Program-made: the position numbers and the translations under genes
Notes under the pieces: model-generated
What the model was told of the DNA's origin: nothing
Database searches by the model: none
What the model saw: only the letters and a program-made list of their open reading frames with translations
Shown here: piece by piece, positions 1 through 17,555 of the stretch
How positions within the stretch are numbered: position 1 is the first letter of the stretch
How the letters are laid out: every line of letters begins with the position of its first letter
Assembly (NCBI GenBank): GCA_963693365.1
Contig: CAVNZM010000001.1
Coordinates: forward strand, 2,728,001-2,792,000
Length of the DNA stretch: 64,000 nucleotides
Direction: 5' to 3'
DNA from: Amoebidium appalachense
Lineage: Eukaryota > Ichthyosporea

Positions 1-29
1 AACAAGCATTCTAGGGGTCTCCCTGATAA

Positions 30-235
30 GGGGGGGCACTATATTGCATCACTTTTTCTTATAGGTTCATATGATAGTGTTCCATCCGCTGTGGGGGCGT
101 TATACGCTACATCGTGGGGGGTTCTATATAGGGTGCCTTCTAAGTATAGATTCAATAGTGGAGTCGATTGGTGACATCGCGGGGTGGCGCTATATTGCAG
201 GGGGCGCTGTATACTGGGGGCACTATAACGCGCGG
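30..235. repeat. Degenerate short repeat, G-run plus CTATA motif
   Basis: About six imperfect copies of a unit of the type GGGGGCACTATATTGC occur near 30, 92, 115, 180, 200 and 217. They differ in the CTATA/TTATA core. The stretch lies upstream of the first receptor exon, probably in its intron. No coding exon was recognised in 1-686; the rest is (CA)n at 322-430 and a C run at 494-524. Confidence 0.5.
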
Positions 236-490
236 TGACTGTAGTATGAATATGCTAGTAGTGTACAACTGAAGGCCTTCTAGATGAAACAGGGGGCCGA
301 TCACATGTATCAATGTGCCATACGCACACACACACACACACACACACACACGGACGCACGCACACGCACGCACGCACGCACGCACGCACGCACACACACA
401 CATGTACACGCGCACACACGCACCACACACTGCTGAAACACACAAACAGATGCTATCCGAAGTTCTCAACAAGGTCCTGGTTCCGTCGTT

Positions 491-526
<36 letters not shown>

Positions 527-686
527 ACCCCACCCTCCCGGGCCCCCTCCCTTTCCCCCTTCCCACCTCTCCCCTTCTCCCCCTTCCCTCCTTCCCCCCT
601 TCTCTTCCATAGCAACTCACTTCAATTAACAATTCCAGCATGAGGAAAATCAAGAGTCTAATGAGCCCGTTCTTCTTCCATTTCAG

Positions 687-1096
687 CACAAAGGGATGTG
701 ATTGGCCCAGACAGCACCGCCTTGCCCACCAACAACCAATTAGCGCTCACGATGGTCTCTGACGCCAAGGGACGTCGATCAGCCCAACAACGTCGGCTGT
801 ATCGCTACATGAACGTGTTTGTGCTCGTGTACATGGTCACTTGGTCTCCCTGGATAGTGTTCAACCTTTTGTCGCTGACAAAGGCTAAGCCTCCGTTTTG
901 GCTTGCGCCGATTCAAAGTATGTCTGTGTGTATTTCTGGTGCTTTGAATGCAGGGGTTTACAAGGTGTTCTTGAACTCCAGTGATTCGTCCAATTTGAAT
1001 TCAGGGTTGGATAACAGGACACGAGGTGATAATTGGTGGTGGTGTAGGGTTAAGCGGTTGCTATTGTGTAGAAGGGGAGATCGAAAAGGGGCATAG
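687..1096 (+). CDS. 3' terminal exon of a seven-transmembrane receptor (partial)
   Basis: The exon opens after a TTTCAG acceptor (685-686) with two bases completing a codon, and ends at TAG 1094-1096. It encodes a basic loop (RRSAQQRRLYRYM), then two hydrophobic helices: NVFVLVYMVTWSPWIVFNLL, and one starting at FWLAPIQSM and ending GALNAGVYKVF, followed by a Ser/Asn-rich and Arg-rich cytosolic tail. A basic loop, a TM6 with a central W-P, and a TM7 ending N-A-x-V-Y resemble receptors of the cAMP-receptor-like/secretin-like grade. The upstream exons lie outside the window, so ligand and subfamily are unknown. An AATAAA follows 200 bases after the stop. The receptor class is inference; exon structure and helices are seen directly. 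Confidence 0.7.
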
Positions 1097-1295
1097 AAGT
1101 TGGCTGTCATAGATCGTGGTCGTGCCTATCGAAATCTATATCATGATTTCTTTAGATTATTAAAGGGAATCCGCACCTTTTTGCTTTTTATCCCAGTTTA
1201 CTGTATGCGTACGTACGTGCACATTCGAAATTCGTGGTGCTCTCACCACTAATGCCATACGTTTGTACCATTCACGGCCACCTTTAGGTGCTTAA

Positions 1296-1301
1296 AATAA
1301 A
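1296..1301 (+). terminator. Poly(A) signal of the first receptor gene
   Basis: AATAAA lies 200 bases after the receptor stop codon, in AT-rich sequence. Confidence 0.5.
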
Positions 1302-1862
1302 TAATTATCAACCTCACCTCGAAGAAAGCTTCAGTAATATACATACCACCACATTGTTTCATGAGCCGCGGCCATGTGATGTCGGTGCGTAATTGTACAT
1401 GTTGTAGACTATGTTGCCTACGTTTCCTGCCGCACTAAGCGGTGAGTGGCGAATGGGAGTGGGAGAAATGATGCTGACACGACCTGTTGCATGTCCAAAG
1501 AAGCTTCATTAAGCTCAGCACACAAAAACTCATAAAACCAAAATCTAACCGGCAACCAACTTGAAGACGCACCAGGCCCAATGAGTCTCTGATCCGATTG
1601 TGGCTCATAATAGAAAAACCGGTGAGTAGTTGAATAATTATTTCAAACCCTTATAAAAATTTAAAACCTTAAAGCATGGTCCGAGGCGAAAAAACGGTGA
1701 CTCTGAGTTCAATAAATTTTAGCAATAATTACCCACTGCCACATACACATTTTGTACAAGTTTGCATTCAGCGGATCCCCGACGATGAAGCTCTGGTAAA
1801 GCTTATTATTACCCTTTAGGATGTCATACCTTGTCCACCCCCCCCCCCCCCCCCCCCCCTCC

Positions 1863-1900
<38 letters not shown>

Positions 1901-2149
1901 CCCCCCTCTCCCACCCACACCTACCCACCCAGGCATACACACGCACAAGCACACACACACTCATACGCACACGCGCATTCACATGCGCACACACACGTGC
2001 TGTACGCAGCGCACCGTTATACAAGCACGCACGCACCTGCACACACACACAAACACACAAACGCACACAAACACACATGACACACGTACACGCCCACGCA
2101 CACGCACGCACACGCCCGCACGCGTGCGCACACACCCACACACCCCCCC

Positions 2150-2203
<54 letters not shown>

Positions 2204-3641
2204 CACACACACATAATACACGGTACCCAAAACTGGCCGCACTGCCGGGGGCGGGCGAGTCTGCATGCATGCATGCTCAGTGTGATGCCGTGGACAGAAA
2301 AAGGCCTGATCATAATGGCCGCTTTGCATGTCTTTTGATATCTGCTGGAAAAAAGTCGTTGAGCTTCGTTGTCCGCTGAGCCACCAACCGCGTTTGTAAT
2401 ATGCGCATCAGTGCGCTTGGCAACCCGACGGCCATGTACAAACGCACAGTAATTCATACACTGTATCTGCTACTATTTTTCCTCGAACAAACGCACCGCG
2501 TAACAATGCATATGTACACACGCGTTTGAGCACACGCAGTGTACGCACACGCGTGTCACGTGCACATGTATGCACAAAAGCGCACGCGCTTGATTTCCAC
2601 ACACATACACATGCGCGCGCGCACACACACACACACACAAACACACACACAAAGCCACACATGCATACACCTAAAATGTTTACGCGTTTGACATGCGTGC
2701 AAAGACGAACACATGCACAACACACGCACGTGTACATGTGCACCCGACCCGTGCAGAATCTCAGATCCAAAATTAATAGATCGCTGTGAGTCTCTATTGA
2801 TATCCGCCAATCAACGCGGTCGTGCTTTTTGCGCCAAAAGCCATAGATGACGTCACACCTGTGGACCACGTGGCACACAGCAAAGTGTTTTTGTTTACAG
2901 CGACAAACCGGCAATAAAAAGGGGCGAGAAGCTTCCAAGCTGCGTTTTGCGCTGCTGAATGCTCATGGTGCCATATGGCATGAATAAGGGCTCCAAGCCG
3001 CGGCCCGGCCTTGCCATATCTCTCGGTAGAGGCAACACAATAAGTTGCCGTTCAAATGCATGCATGTCCATTATGATAATTGCTTCGCCGTGCACATTTG
3101 CCTACATATGTAGCTCAAGCTATGTGTACACGTTTGAACTTAGGTTTCGGTTTACACATAAAAATCGGCCAGAATACCCTGGCCAAGTAGCAGGCTAAGT
3201 AAGGTCACATTTCATGGAAGAGACAAGAAACAAACACACCGGATATGCGTGTCGACAACATTCCTGCTGCCGCCTGAATTCTTGTACAATCAAAGCTGGC
3301 TGCTGCGTTTCATATGTTCTGCAACATTGATATTTTGCATGTAGTACCATCAAAGACAATTGGTAGCGAAAACAGGATTGCAGTAAGGAGTACTTGGGTG
3401 AAAGAATAACCAACGGCCCATTGATAACCGTTGAAACGTGCTGTCTGTCCACATGATAGCTACGATTACCGTATAGGGTGTTCAGGCTTCAAGAGCTTGG
3501 TGAGGCTCAATAGATGAAGAATATGACCCATAAAACTCACAAAACCCAGTGACCGGTACCTTTCCTGGTGTAATCTATATTTCTATTCAAACACTGCAAT
3601 ATCCCTATTACATAGCGCGGCCTGTCGCTCATATTTTCATA
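1302..3641. other. Intergenic region with simple repeats and a possible promoter
   Basis: No gene recognised. It contains C runs (1839-1898), (CA)n mixed with CACG (1930-2220), and further CA-rich DNA at 2540-2740. From about 2800 the sequence becomes complex and may hold the promoter of the 7TM-RGS gene. The open frames here are translations of CA/GT repeats. Confidence 0.6.
2804..2855 (+). promoter_or_regulatory. Cluster of CCAAT, E2F-like and CRE-like motifs
   Basis: Within about 50 bases are CCAAT (near 2807), TTTTTGCGCCAAAA (an E2F-type palindromic core) and a perfect TGACGTCA palindrome (2848-2855). They lie about 800 bases upstream of the 7TM-RGS start codon. Motif identity is seen; promoter function is inferred. 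Confidence 0.3.
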
Positions 3642-10574
<6,933 letters not shown>

Positions 10575-11078
10575 TTTGATTGGCTAAATCATATAAATGA
10601 CTTTTAATGCACATTTTTAGTGAAATGGCCTAGGTCATTGATTGATCAGTCAAGCCACTTTGTTGATCATCAGGCACAGTATTGAAGCCCACCAGCTAGC
10701 TGTAGCATAAAAAGTATGCTAGGGTCAAATGTGTGGGCAGGATTTCAGCCAAAATCGCGTGTGAGCATGCCAATAAACCTTTTTTCAGTTAGTTGACGGC
10801 AGATCTAGAAGCCAAAACCTCAAACTTCTTTCTAAGTCTCTCCCTCTCTCTTTGGGGCACTCTAGTTAATGCACTAGGCCAAGATGCGGCACAAAATAAT
10901 AAATGGACCTATTTAGCGGCCTGGTCACCGGGAATGTATGAATTGTGTTCTATTCATCGGCATGAAAAAAAATGGACGAGATTTTGCCTTTCAACATATA
11001 TTGCCGGTTTCCGTTACCGTCAATTATAGTACAGCTTCTTCCTAGCTGCGATGCACATTCAGGTTATCAACATTGGTT

Positions 11079-11127
<49 letters not shown>

Positions 11128-11313
11128 ACCTACCCACCCACCCACCCACCCACCCAGCCCACCTCACCCCTATCTCAACACCCCCTCCTTCCCTGAATTC
11201 CTCTCTCCCCCCTGTCCTTTCTAATCCTTTTTGTCGCATCAGATCACCCTCGGTTGTGCTATGTGCACCTGTGCCCCCCCCCCCCCCCCCCCCCCTCCCC
11301 CCCCCCCCCCCTC

Positions 11314-11351
<38 letters not shown>

Positions 11352-12272
11352 CCTCCCATCCCCCATCTTTCCTCCCGGGCCCCGAAAACTCTGCAAAATT
11401 ATCCTGTAATAGTTTGACATCGTGAGGTTACGGTGTGTGTCCTCCGGCGCTTTATCATAGCGCTATAGCGCGCCATATGCCAGTACTGTAATTATCCCCC
11501 CCCCCCCCCCCCCCTCCCCCCCCCCCATCCCCCCCTCCCCCCCCCCCGGCGCCCTTTGGTTCCCCTCCCTCCGGACTCAAGCAAGTTGGCAACCAAAGGA
11601 GTTCGGGCAGATAAATCATAAGGTAGCTAAACATATAAATAAAACGCTGGGACAGTAAGGTGCAGAGGAATGCTCATGCAGAAAAAAATTTGCAGCAAGA
11701 ACCTCCTGCTAGTGATGAGATGGCAGTCGGAGCAGATGCTAAATTAGGAAGTGCTGTACGGTGTTGATTATTTTCAGCTACCAGGCAATCACTCTTTTGT
11801 TGTGCCCCCCCCCCCCCCCCCTCCCCCCTCCCCACCACCACCTAATATTAGAGGAGATGCTGAGGGGAGGGGAGAGGCCGGGCCCGGGGGAGGAAGAGAG
11901 AATGGGGAAGGGGGCGGCGGGGAGGGGGGCCCGAGGGGGGGGGGGGGGGGGGGGCTGTACGATATAGGGGGTCCGGCTTGGAGGAAGAACGTCAGGGACA
12001 GGGAAAGAGAGTAGTGGAGATGATTATAAACTAGGCGAGGGGGGGTGGATGGGGGGCCCCGGGGGGCGAGGGGGGGGGGTCTATAGGAAAATATGAACTG
12101 TGAATTCGCTGATCATATCAGGCACACTTTGCCGAAATTTAAAATAAGTATATAAACGTTCTGCAGTAAGGAACGGAAATTTTTGACACGCAATGGCTTG
12201 GAGGAAGGACAGAAATATTGGAGAGGGGAGGCCTAGATAGCAAGGGCTGGCGCAGACTGGGTGCGGCCACGG

Positions 12273-12311
<39 letters not shown>

Positions 12312-12690
12312 CATCCCTTTGGGGGGGGGGGGGGGGGGAGGGGGGGGAAGGGGAATTTCGAAGGGGTAACATGTGAATTCGTTATAGAAGCCCCCATACA
12401 CCTACTGTACGTGCCACAGTGCGCTCTGGAGTGCAGACCCGTGCATTTGGGGGGGTGGGGTGGGGGGGGTGCATGCATATCAAATTAAAACTGTATGCCT
12501 CAAATAAACGTTGTGCTAATCACTGTGGTGGAGAAGGTAGTGGTACGCCTTCTATGTCTACATGAGCATGTTTTGAGGTGCTCATGCTCATGACCATTGT
12601 ACTCCTATGTAGGAAACGGAAGTGATAGACAATGAGATAGACCGGTGTCGAGATATGCCAGCCGGCTTGGTGAAATTTCTTTTGCAATCA
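10575..12690. other. Intergenic region rich in C and G homopolymers
   Basis: No gene recognised between the 7TM-RGS stop and the SelW promoter region. After the poly(A) signal come C runs at 11081-11127, 11275-11348, 11497-11547 and 11805-11820, then G runs at 11934-11954, 12275-12310 and 12320-12350. The frames here are poly-Pro and poly-Gly translations. Confidence 0.6.
10772..10777 (+). terminator. Poly(A) signal of the 7TM-RGS gene
   Basis: AATAAA about 200 bases after the TAA stop at 10572-10574. Confidence 0.55.
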
Positions 12691-12727
12691 TGACGTCATG
12701 TCAATAATCGATGCGCCTTCCGATTGG
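12691..12727 (+). promoter_or_regulatory. CRE palindrome and inverted CCAAT box upstream of SelW
   Basis: TGACGTCA (12691-12698) and ATTGG, an inverted CCAAT (12723-12727), lie 150-190 bases upstream of the SelW start codon in non-repetitive sequence. Spacing and motif pair fit a compact promoter; no functional evidence is available. Confidence 0.4.
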
Positions 12728-12877
12728 TTGAAAGAGAGGACGGTAAAAAAATGGGTACTTCTTCGAAACTCGAAAACAAAAAAACACAACACAGGGAGGA
12801 ACCATTCAAACCAAACCGAGTCTACAAGCTTTAACAAAGAACTCTTGTAAACCTTTTCGTAATCCTCTGAAAGTAAA

Positions 12878-13403
12878 ATGGCGTCCGGCCCAGTTAAAGT
12901 GCATATCGTCTACTGCGGTTCCTGAGGCTACGGCCGGCGGGCTCGGGCTTTCCAAGACGAAGTGCTCAAACTGGGCAAGTTTGACGACAGCGAAGTTGTC
13001 TTCAACATGGAGGTTTGTAGCCAACACATCTTCAGTTCTTTGCCGCATGCCATGTAGGTGGTTAGTTTCAGGTATAGCACGTGAATGTGCGGTTTAACAC
13101 AGGGTACTTTAGAGAAGCTGCTGCTGTTAGTGCTAGGGTCCGTGGTGCTGTGCTATCATAAGGCTTGCTGCTATTGGGTGTATACACTCGAGCTCATTAT
13201 ATTTTCTGAGCATAAGGGACTGTAATAAGACCCCAGCTCCAGCAGGCACCAACATATTTCTCTCTTTGCAGGCAACACCTACTCGGACTGGCAAGTTCGA
13301 GGTGACGGTCAACGGCAAGCTAGTGCATAGCAAGGACGCCGGCCAGGGCTTCCCAGAGGGCCCTGCAGTCGAGCAGGTCGTGGCTGCCATCAAGCAGGCC
13401 TAA
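12878..13403 (+). CDS. SELENOW: Selenoprotein W (Rdx family) with in-frame TGA selenocysteine
   Basis: Small thioredoxin-fold redox protein; Rdx proteins are glutathione-linked and their active site is Cys-x-x-Sec. Exon 1 is 12878-13012 and exon 2 is 13272-13403 (GT...AG, phase 0). TGA at 12923-12925 is codon 16 in the motif Cys-Gly-Ser-Sec-Gly-Tyr, directly after VKVHIVYC, exactly where SelW carries Sec. After the TGA the frame stays open and encodes family-like sequence: GKFEVTVNGKLVHSK, then AAIKQA and TAA. Total 88 residues; SelW is usually about 87. A conventional gene finder would stop at the TGA and miss the protein. AATAAA is at 13881. The 3' UTR may itself be spliced (GTGGGC at 13411 to CTGCAG at 13633). 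A SECIS-like stem is described separately. Confidence 0.93.
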
Positions 13404-13679
13404 CGCCCTTAAGGTGGGCATTCTTTTTATCTGTATTACTAGGTGAAAAGGTTGTTTGTTGCTTGTGCTTATTTTCATGGTCCTTTGCATCAAGTTGAAG
13501 AAAACACAAGGAGTGCTAAGACAAAGATCCAGTGTTGTTCGTTTTCCTATCTTGTTCGTTATCAATGTACTGACACACAGAATATACCCACGTGTTGTTT
13601 CTGACTAATAACATGCGCACACATACTCTGCAGGGTTTAAGCGTTCGTGCTGCAGTTCCTTGACCGATAGCTGGACTCG

Positions 13680-13735
13680 TTGCGTATGACGTGTGCAGGA
13701 CAAAGGCACAGCCCGTCTGCCACACCAACACCACC
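13680..13735 (+). promoter_or_regulatory. Candidate SECIS element (non-canonical quartet)
   Basis: In the SelW 3' UTR, ATGA (13686-13689) is followed after 12 bases by AAA (13702-13704), the canonical ATGA-to-AA spacing. GTGTGCAGGAC can pair with GTCTGCCACAC (13715-13725), allowing two bulged bases. Facing ATGA the other strand reads CAAC, where the SECIS core expects GA, so one G.A pair of the quartet would be A.A. No better SECIS was seen before the poly(A) signal. Confidence 0.4.
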
Positions 13736-13880
13736 CGAAACAACCACAACCACTCCCTGCCGCCAAAAGGAAAGCCCAGGGACTGGGTGTGTGTGTTGTC
13801 GGGCTGGGCAACAACGCCGGTTGATAGCCTTGGAAGGCTGCCTGCACTAACCGCTTGTAAATAGGCCAACTCAAGTTGAT

Positions 13881-13886
13881 AATAAA
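13881..13886 (+). terminator. Poly(A) signal of SelW
   Basis: AATAAA about 480 bases after the SelW stop; the SECIS-like stem lies between the two. Confidence 0.6.
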
Positions 13887-13899
13887 GGGAAGCTTTATT

Positions 13900-14753
13900 C
13901 CACAAGCATTGTGTTGCCTTTCCCAACCCGACAAACTTGCTTAGACTCAACAAGATAACTGACAATAGGTGAACTGTACCTAGTACACACGACTCATGGG
14001 ACAGTTAGCCTTTTGCCAATTTTGCTGCGCTGGGTGGTCGGCCCCCTTTTTCGGAGAACCACGCCGCGGCTAAGCGTCTGCATACTTGCTCAACTCCTTC
14101 GTAGTGCTCGCACTCCATTTTTTTCTACTTAGTAGCACCGTTTTGCACACAGGTTGCGTCTCACCAGCACATACGACTTGGGGCTATATGTCGACATCCT
14201 TTGTGTGCATGCGTCTGTGTGCACCCCGTTGAGCGTGCTCTCTGTGCGCGTGAATGCTCTTAGTGAGAGTCTGTGCGTGTGCACACGGGTGCAAAGTACG
14301 TGTTAGCAACGAAATTCTCTTTGTCCACACGGTCTTTTTCCAGCAGGCGCTTTGGCGAGCGTTCAAGTCCCCTAAAAATGTTCAAGTCCATGTCGGTCAT
14401 CGGTGCCCCGGGATACGCACGACCAGCCGCGTTCTCGGAGCACTTGGAACTCTTTCTTCTGTTCTTGGAACTCCAGGATTACGTGATTGATCAGACACTT
14501 GAAAATCGTATCCATAGTCACCGGTAATTTTCCAAGCTGCTTTTAGTATGCATCATAGGTGTACGGAATCTAAATTCAACTTTACCGGAATTTGATAGCC
14601 TTTGTCTGGTGCAGCTCCGCATGCGCATGCATATTTAGCAAGGCAAACAAGTACTTACGGGGAGTTACACACTTTCAGTATGCCACTTCGTAATTCTTGG
14701 CGTCCCGTGTCATCATACCAGTCACAGTACTGCACGTTAGTGTACCAGGCAAA
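13900..14753. other. Intergenic region between SelW and pirin
   Basis: Complex sequence with little simple repeat. No open frame with recognisable protein sequence was seen. It probably holds the SelW 3' end and the pirin promoter and 5' UTR. Confidence 0.5.
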
Positions 14754-16125
14754 ATGGCACCAAAACCAGACAGCAGTAGGTTTCAGAAAGTGAGTGCAGG
14801 TTCTCTGTTCGTTTCTGAGCCATCACCAGGATTATTTGGCAACCCGGTGAATGAAACAAGCAACAAGGACTGGACGAGCAAAAACTGGCTCACATCACGC
14901 TTTCACTTCTCCTTTGCAGAGTATTCTCACAACAAAAGGACTCGTTATGGAGTCCTGCGGGTGTTGAATGATGACATCGTTCAGCCCAGGAGGGGCTTTG
15001 CACCTCATCCACACAGAGACATGGAGATTGTTAGCTACGTTATTGAAGGAAAACTGTCGCACCAGGTACCTTGATCCACTCAGACGTAACACGTGTGCGT
15101 TTTTTATGGCAACCTAGCCCGTTTTTCTGAGTGCCCGTTGGATGCTCAGTGAAGGTTAAGTGTGCCGAGACGGTGTGCATGAAACTCTTCTCTGTTGGGT
15201 GCGGGCCTGTATGCATGGCGTTACCTGTGTGAGCTTCTGTTTGTGTTTTGCTTGTGTGCCTTGCTTGTGCTTGTGCTCACAGAAGTGTGGGGTGTGCTTG
15301 TGTCTACATGCAAGACCTAAGACGTGTATTCTTGCTCCTGTATAGCGTGCTGTGTATGTATGTACACGTGGGAGGGGGAGAGGCGAGATTTGAAAAGGAG
15401 CTGAAGCGTGCTACGACGTGTGAAAGCTAGCTCGAGCGCCAGAGCCCTCGAAAGAGGACCCGGTATATATGGGAGTGTGTGCATGAGCGTATGTGTTAGC
15501 CTATTTGAACTCCTATAATTGCGTGTGTAAATGATGTCCATGTGCCGGCTGGATTTTTTACGACTTCATCTGCACTATTTTTTCCAACGCGGAGTGGGCC
15601 CAAGCTCCTGAACATAACATCAGTATACCACAGGACTCCATGGGCAGCAAGGGCACGTTGGGTCGAGGATCAGTGCAGTACATGACTGCCGGGACGGGCG
15701 TTGTGCACAGCGAGTTCAACAAAAACCCCCGCCAACCCCTAAGACTTTTACAGGTGTGGATAGAGCCAAGAAGTTTGGGACTCAAGCCATGCTATGGTAG
15801 TGTGGCAGGGGACAATAAAGCAAGGGCAAAACTTGGTGACGGATGCAGCAAATCCAGCTGAAGCTGCGCTTGCAACGATAAACCAGGATGCAAACATATA
15901 TGCGGCTGAGGTGGCTGAGGGACACCACATTGCCTTTGAAATAGCCAAAGACAGAATGGTAAGTTGGGTGCTTGCAGTATGAAGGAGTGTGGGGTTCCCC
16001 TGGTATCCACTACAGTTCTCAGCTATCTACCTTGATCATGAAAACGCTTGGAGTTACTTGCGGCATTTTCCACCCATAGGACATGTATCACTTGTAACAT
16101 TTACCCCCCTCTCTCCCTCCCCCCC

Positions 16126-16157
<32 letters not shown>

Positions 16158-16593
16158 TTCCTTCCATGAGCGGTCTCGATTTCAGCTCACTTGAACACCG
16201 CAGTGACTCTGCTCGTTTTAACCCCTCATCCGCCACTCCACCCCTCCGTTTTTAAGTTCCACTTACCTTCGGTACCAACCCCCTCCCCCCTCCACCCCGT
16301 CCCCGAGACTCCGCCACTGTATTACACACACACGCGCGCGCGCATGCACACACAAACACGCGCACACACACGATTTTTATAGCGCCATAGTTTTCTTTCT
16401 TCGTTAACCAAAAAAATATGTATATACACAGGTCTATCTGGTGTGCATCGAGGGCGATGTTGCCGTTTCTGGTTCACACGGCCGTGAGCAGCTTGTGACC
16501 TACGAGGCGGCAAGAATAGCCGGCGGCAATGTGCTGGACATGGAAGCAACACAGAAGTCTCACTTGTTTTTGATTGAGATGAAAAAAGAGTAA
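14754..16593 (+). CDS. Pirin-family cupin protein (apparent frameshift)
   Basis: Pirins are iron-binding bicupins; members are nuclear cofactors or quercetin dioxygenases, and the role here is not determined. Exons: 14754-15065, 15634-15958, 16432-16593, all phase 0. N-terminal cupin: HFSFAEY, then YGVLRVLNDD, GFAPHPHRDMEIVSYVIEG, then MGSKGTLGRGSVQYMTAG and VVHSEFN, WIEPRSLGLKP. The metal ligand pattern H-x-H ... E ... H-S-E is present (HPHRDME; GVVHSE). The C-terminal half (INQDANIYAAEVAEG, then VYLVCIEGDVAVSGSHG) resembles YhaK-type pirins. Between YGS (15790s) and NLVTD (15830s) the reading frame shifts by one base; read straight through, it stops at TGA 15859-15861. A one-base excess in the GGG or AAAA runs at 15822-15831 would explain it. 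About 265 residues if joined. Confidence 0.85.
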
Positions 16594-17429
16594 ACTTCAT
16601 TCGTCCAGCTGAACTTGGTCTGTCCGTCGGCCGGCAGCTTGGATCTTTGTCGATAAGAGGGACTTGGTGTGAACCAATCGTAAGCCTTCATAGAAAACCT
16701 TTTTGGGACAAATAGATCGTGCCCCGAAGTTTCTTTTGAATTTTCACATTGTGGTTTTCCTTAGTTCATCCTGAATACACAAAAAAGCTGTTAAATATCG
16801 GAGTATTATTGCAAAATAATTAAAAAGATTATGTTTTAGCTTCATTTAGTTATTATTTCTCTATAACTCATTGAAAAGCAAATATATGCGGAGGAGCAAA
16901 CGGTATCGTGAAACTTGGCGCCAGGTCAGGCGACCGATCTAGGGAGTTACATATTAGACAAAAAAGGCAAGATACGCAAAGAGCAGAGTATTTTGTGATG
17001 CTGAGAAAGTTGAACAAAGGGGGGTCATACTCGTCCATATGTGCCTTTTTCAAGGGGTTTAATAAGAAATTATCACCATCAACTGTACATTTGAATTTTA
17101 TTCAGCTGAACACCTTACTCGAGAAAGTCAGGGCTGGCGCGGAGAGGCTCACTTGAAAAGTTTGTTTATCAACCTTTTTTTTTTTTGGTTGAGTCTGGGC
17201 AGTGGCTTGGGCTTTCGGGGAACCATTACTGTAGGGTCACGAGAATCTTTCATACAGAACCAGGCTTAATATAGCCGCTACAAGTAATCTTTCATGGTTA
17301 GGTAGGCCACCATTGGACCAACCAGCCGGTGTTGAACGTTGCCAGGTATAGCGTAAAGACGGCTGTTACCTTAGTCTTGGCGGAAACTCTGCTGGCTTTC
17401 GGTGCGTGAATAGTGGAGGAAGGTTCGGA
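16594..17429. other. Intergenic region between pirin and the Eps15-like gene
   Basis: AT-rich, non-repetitive DNA. An 82-codon frame (16908-17156, +) begins at GTG, has no in-frame ATG and matches nothing recognised; it is left uncalled. The Eps15-like promoter is presumably here. Confidence 0.5.
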
Positions 17430-17508
17430 ATGGCGGGGTTTGACATGGGTTTCGACCTGCCCAAGGCGGGTGTACAGTTAACATCAGCCGAGAATGCAGT
17501 ACGTCAAG

Positions 17509-17555
<47 letters not shown>

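Noticed and set aside
13550-13625. Alternative SECIS around ACTGACACACAGAA in the SelW 3' UTR
   Set aside because: The stem is weak, spacing is wrong, and it may lie within a spliced-out segment.
16908-17156. 82-codon frame after the pirin gene
   Set aside because: GTG start only; a nearby ATG is out of frame; no recognisable protein or splice support.
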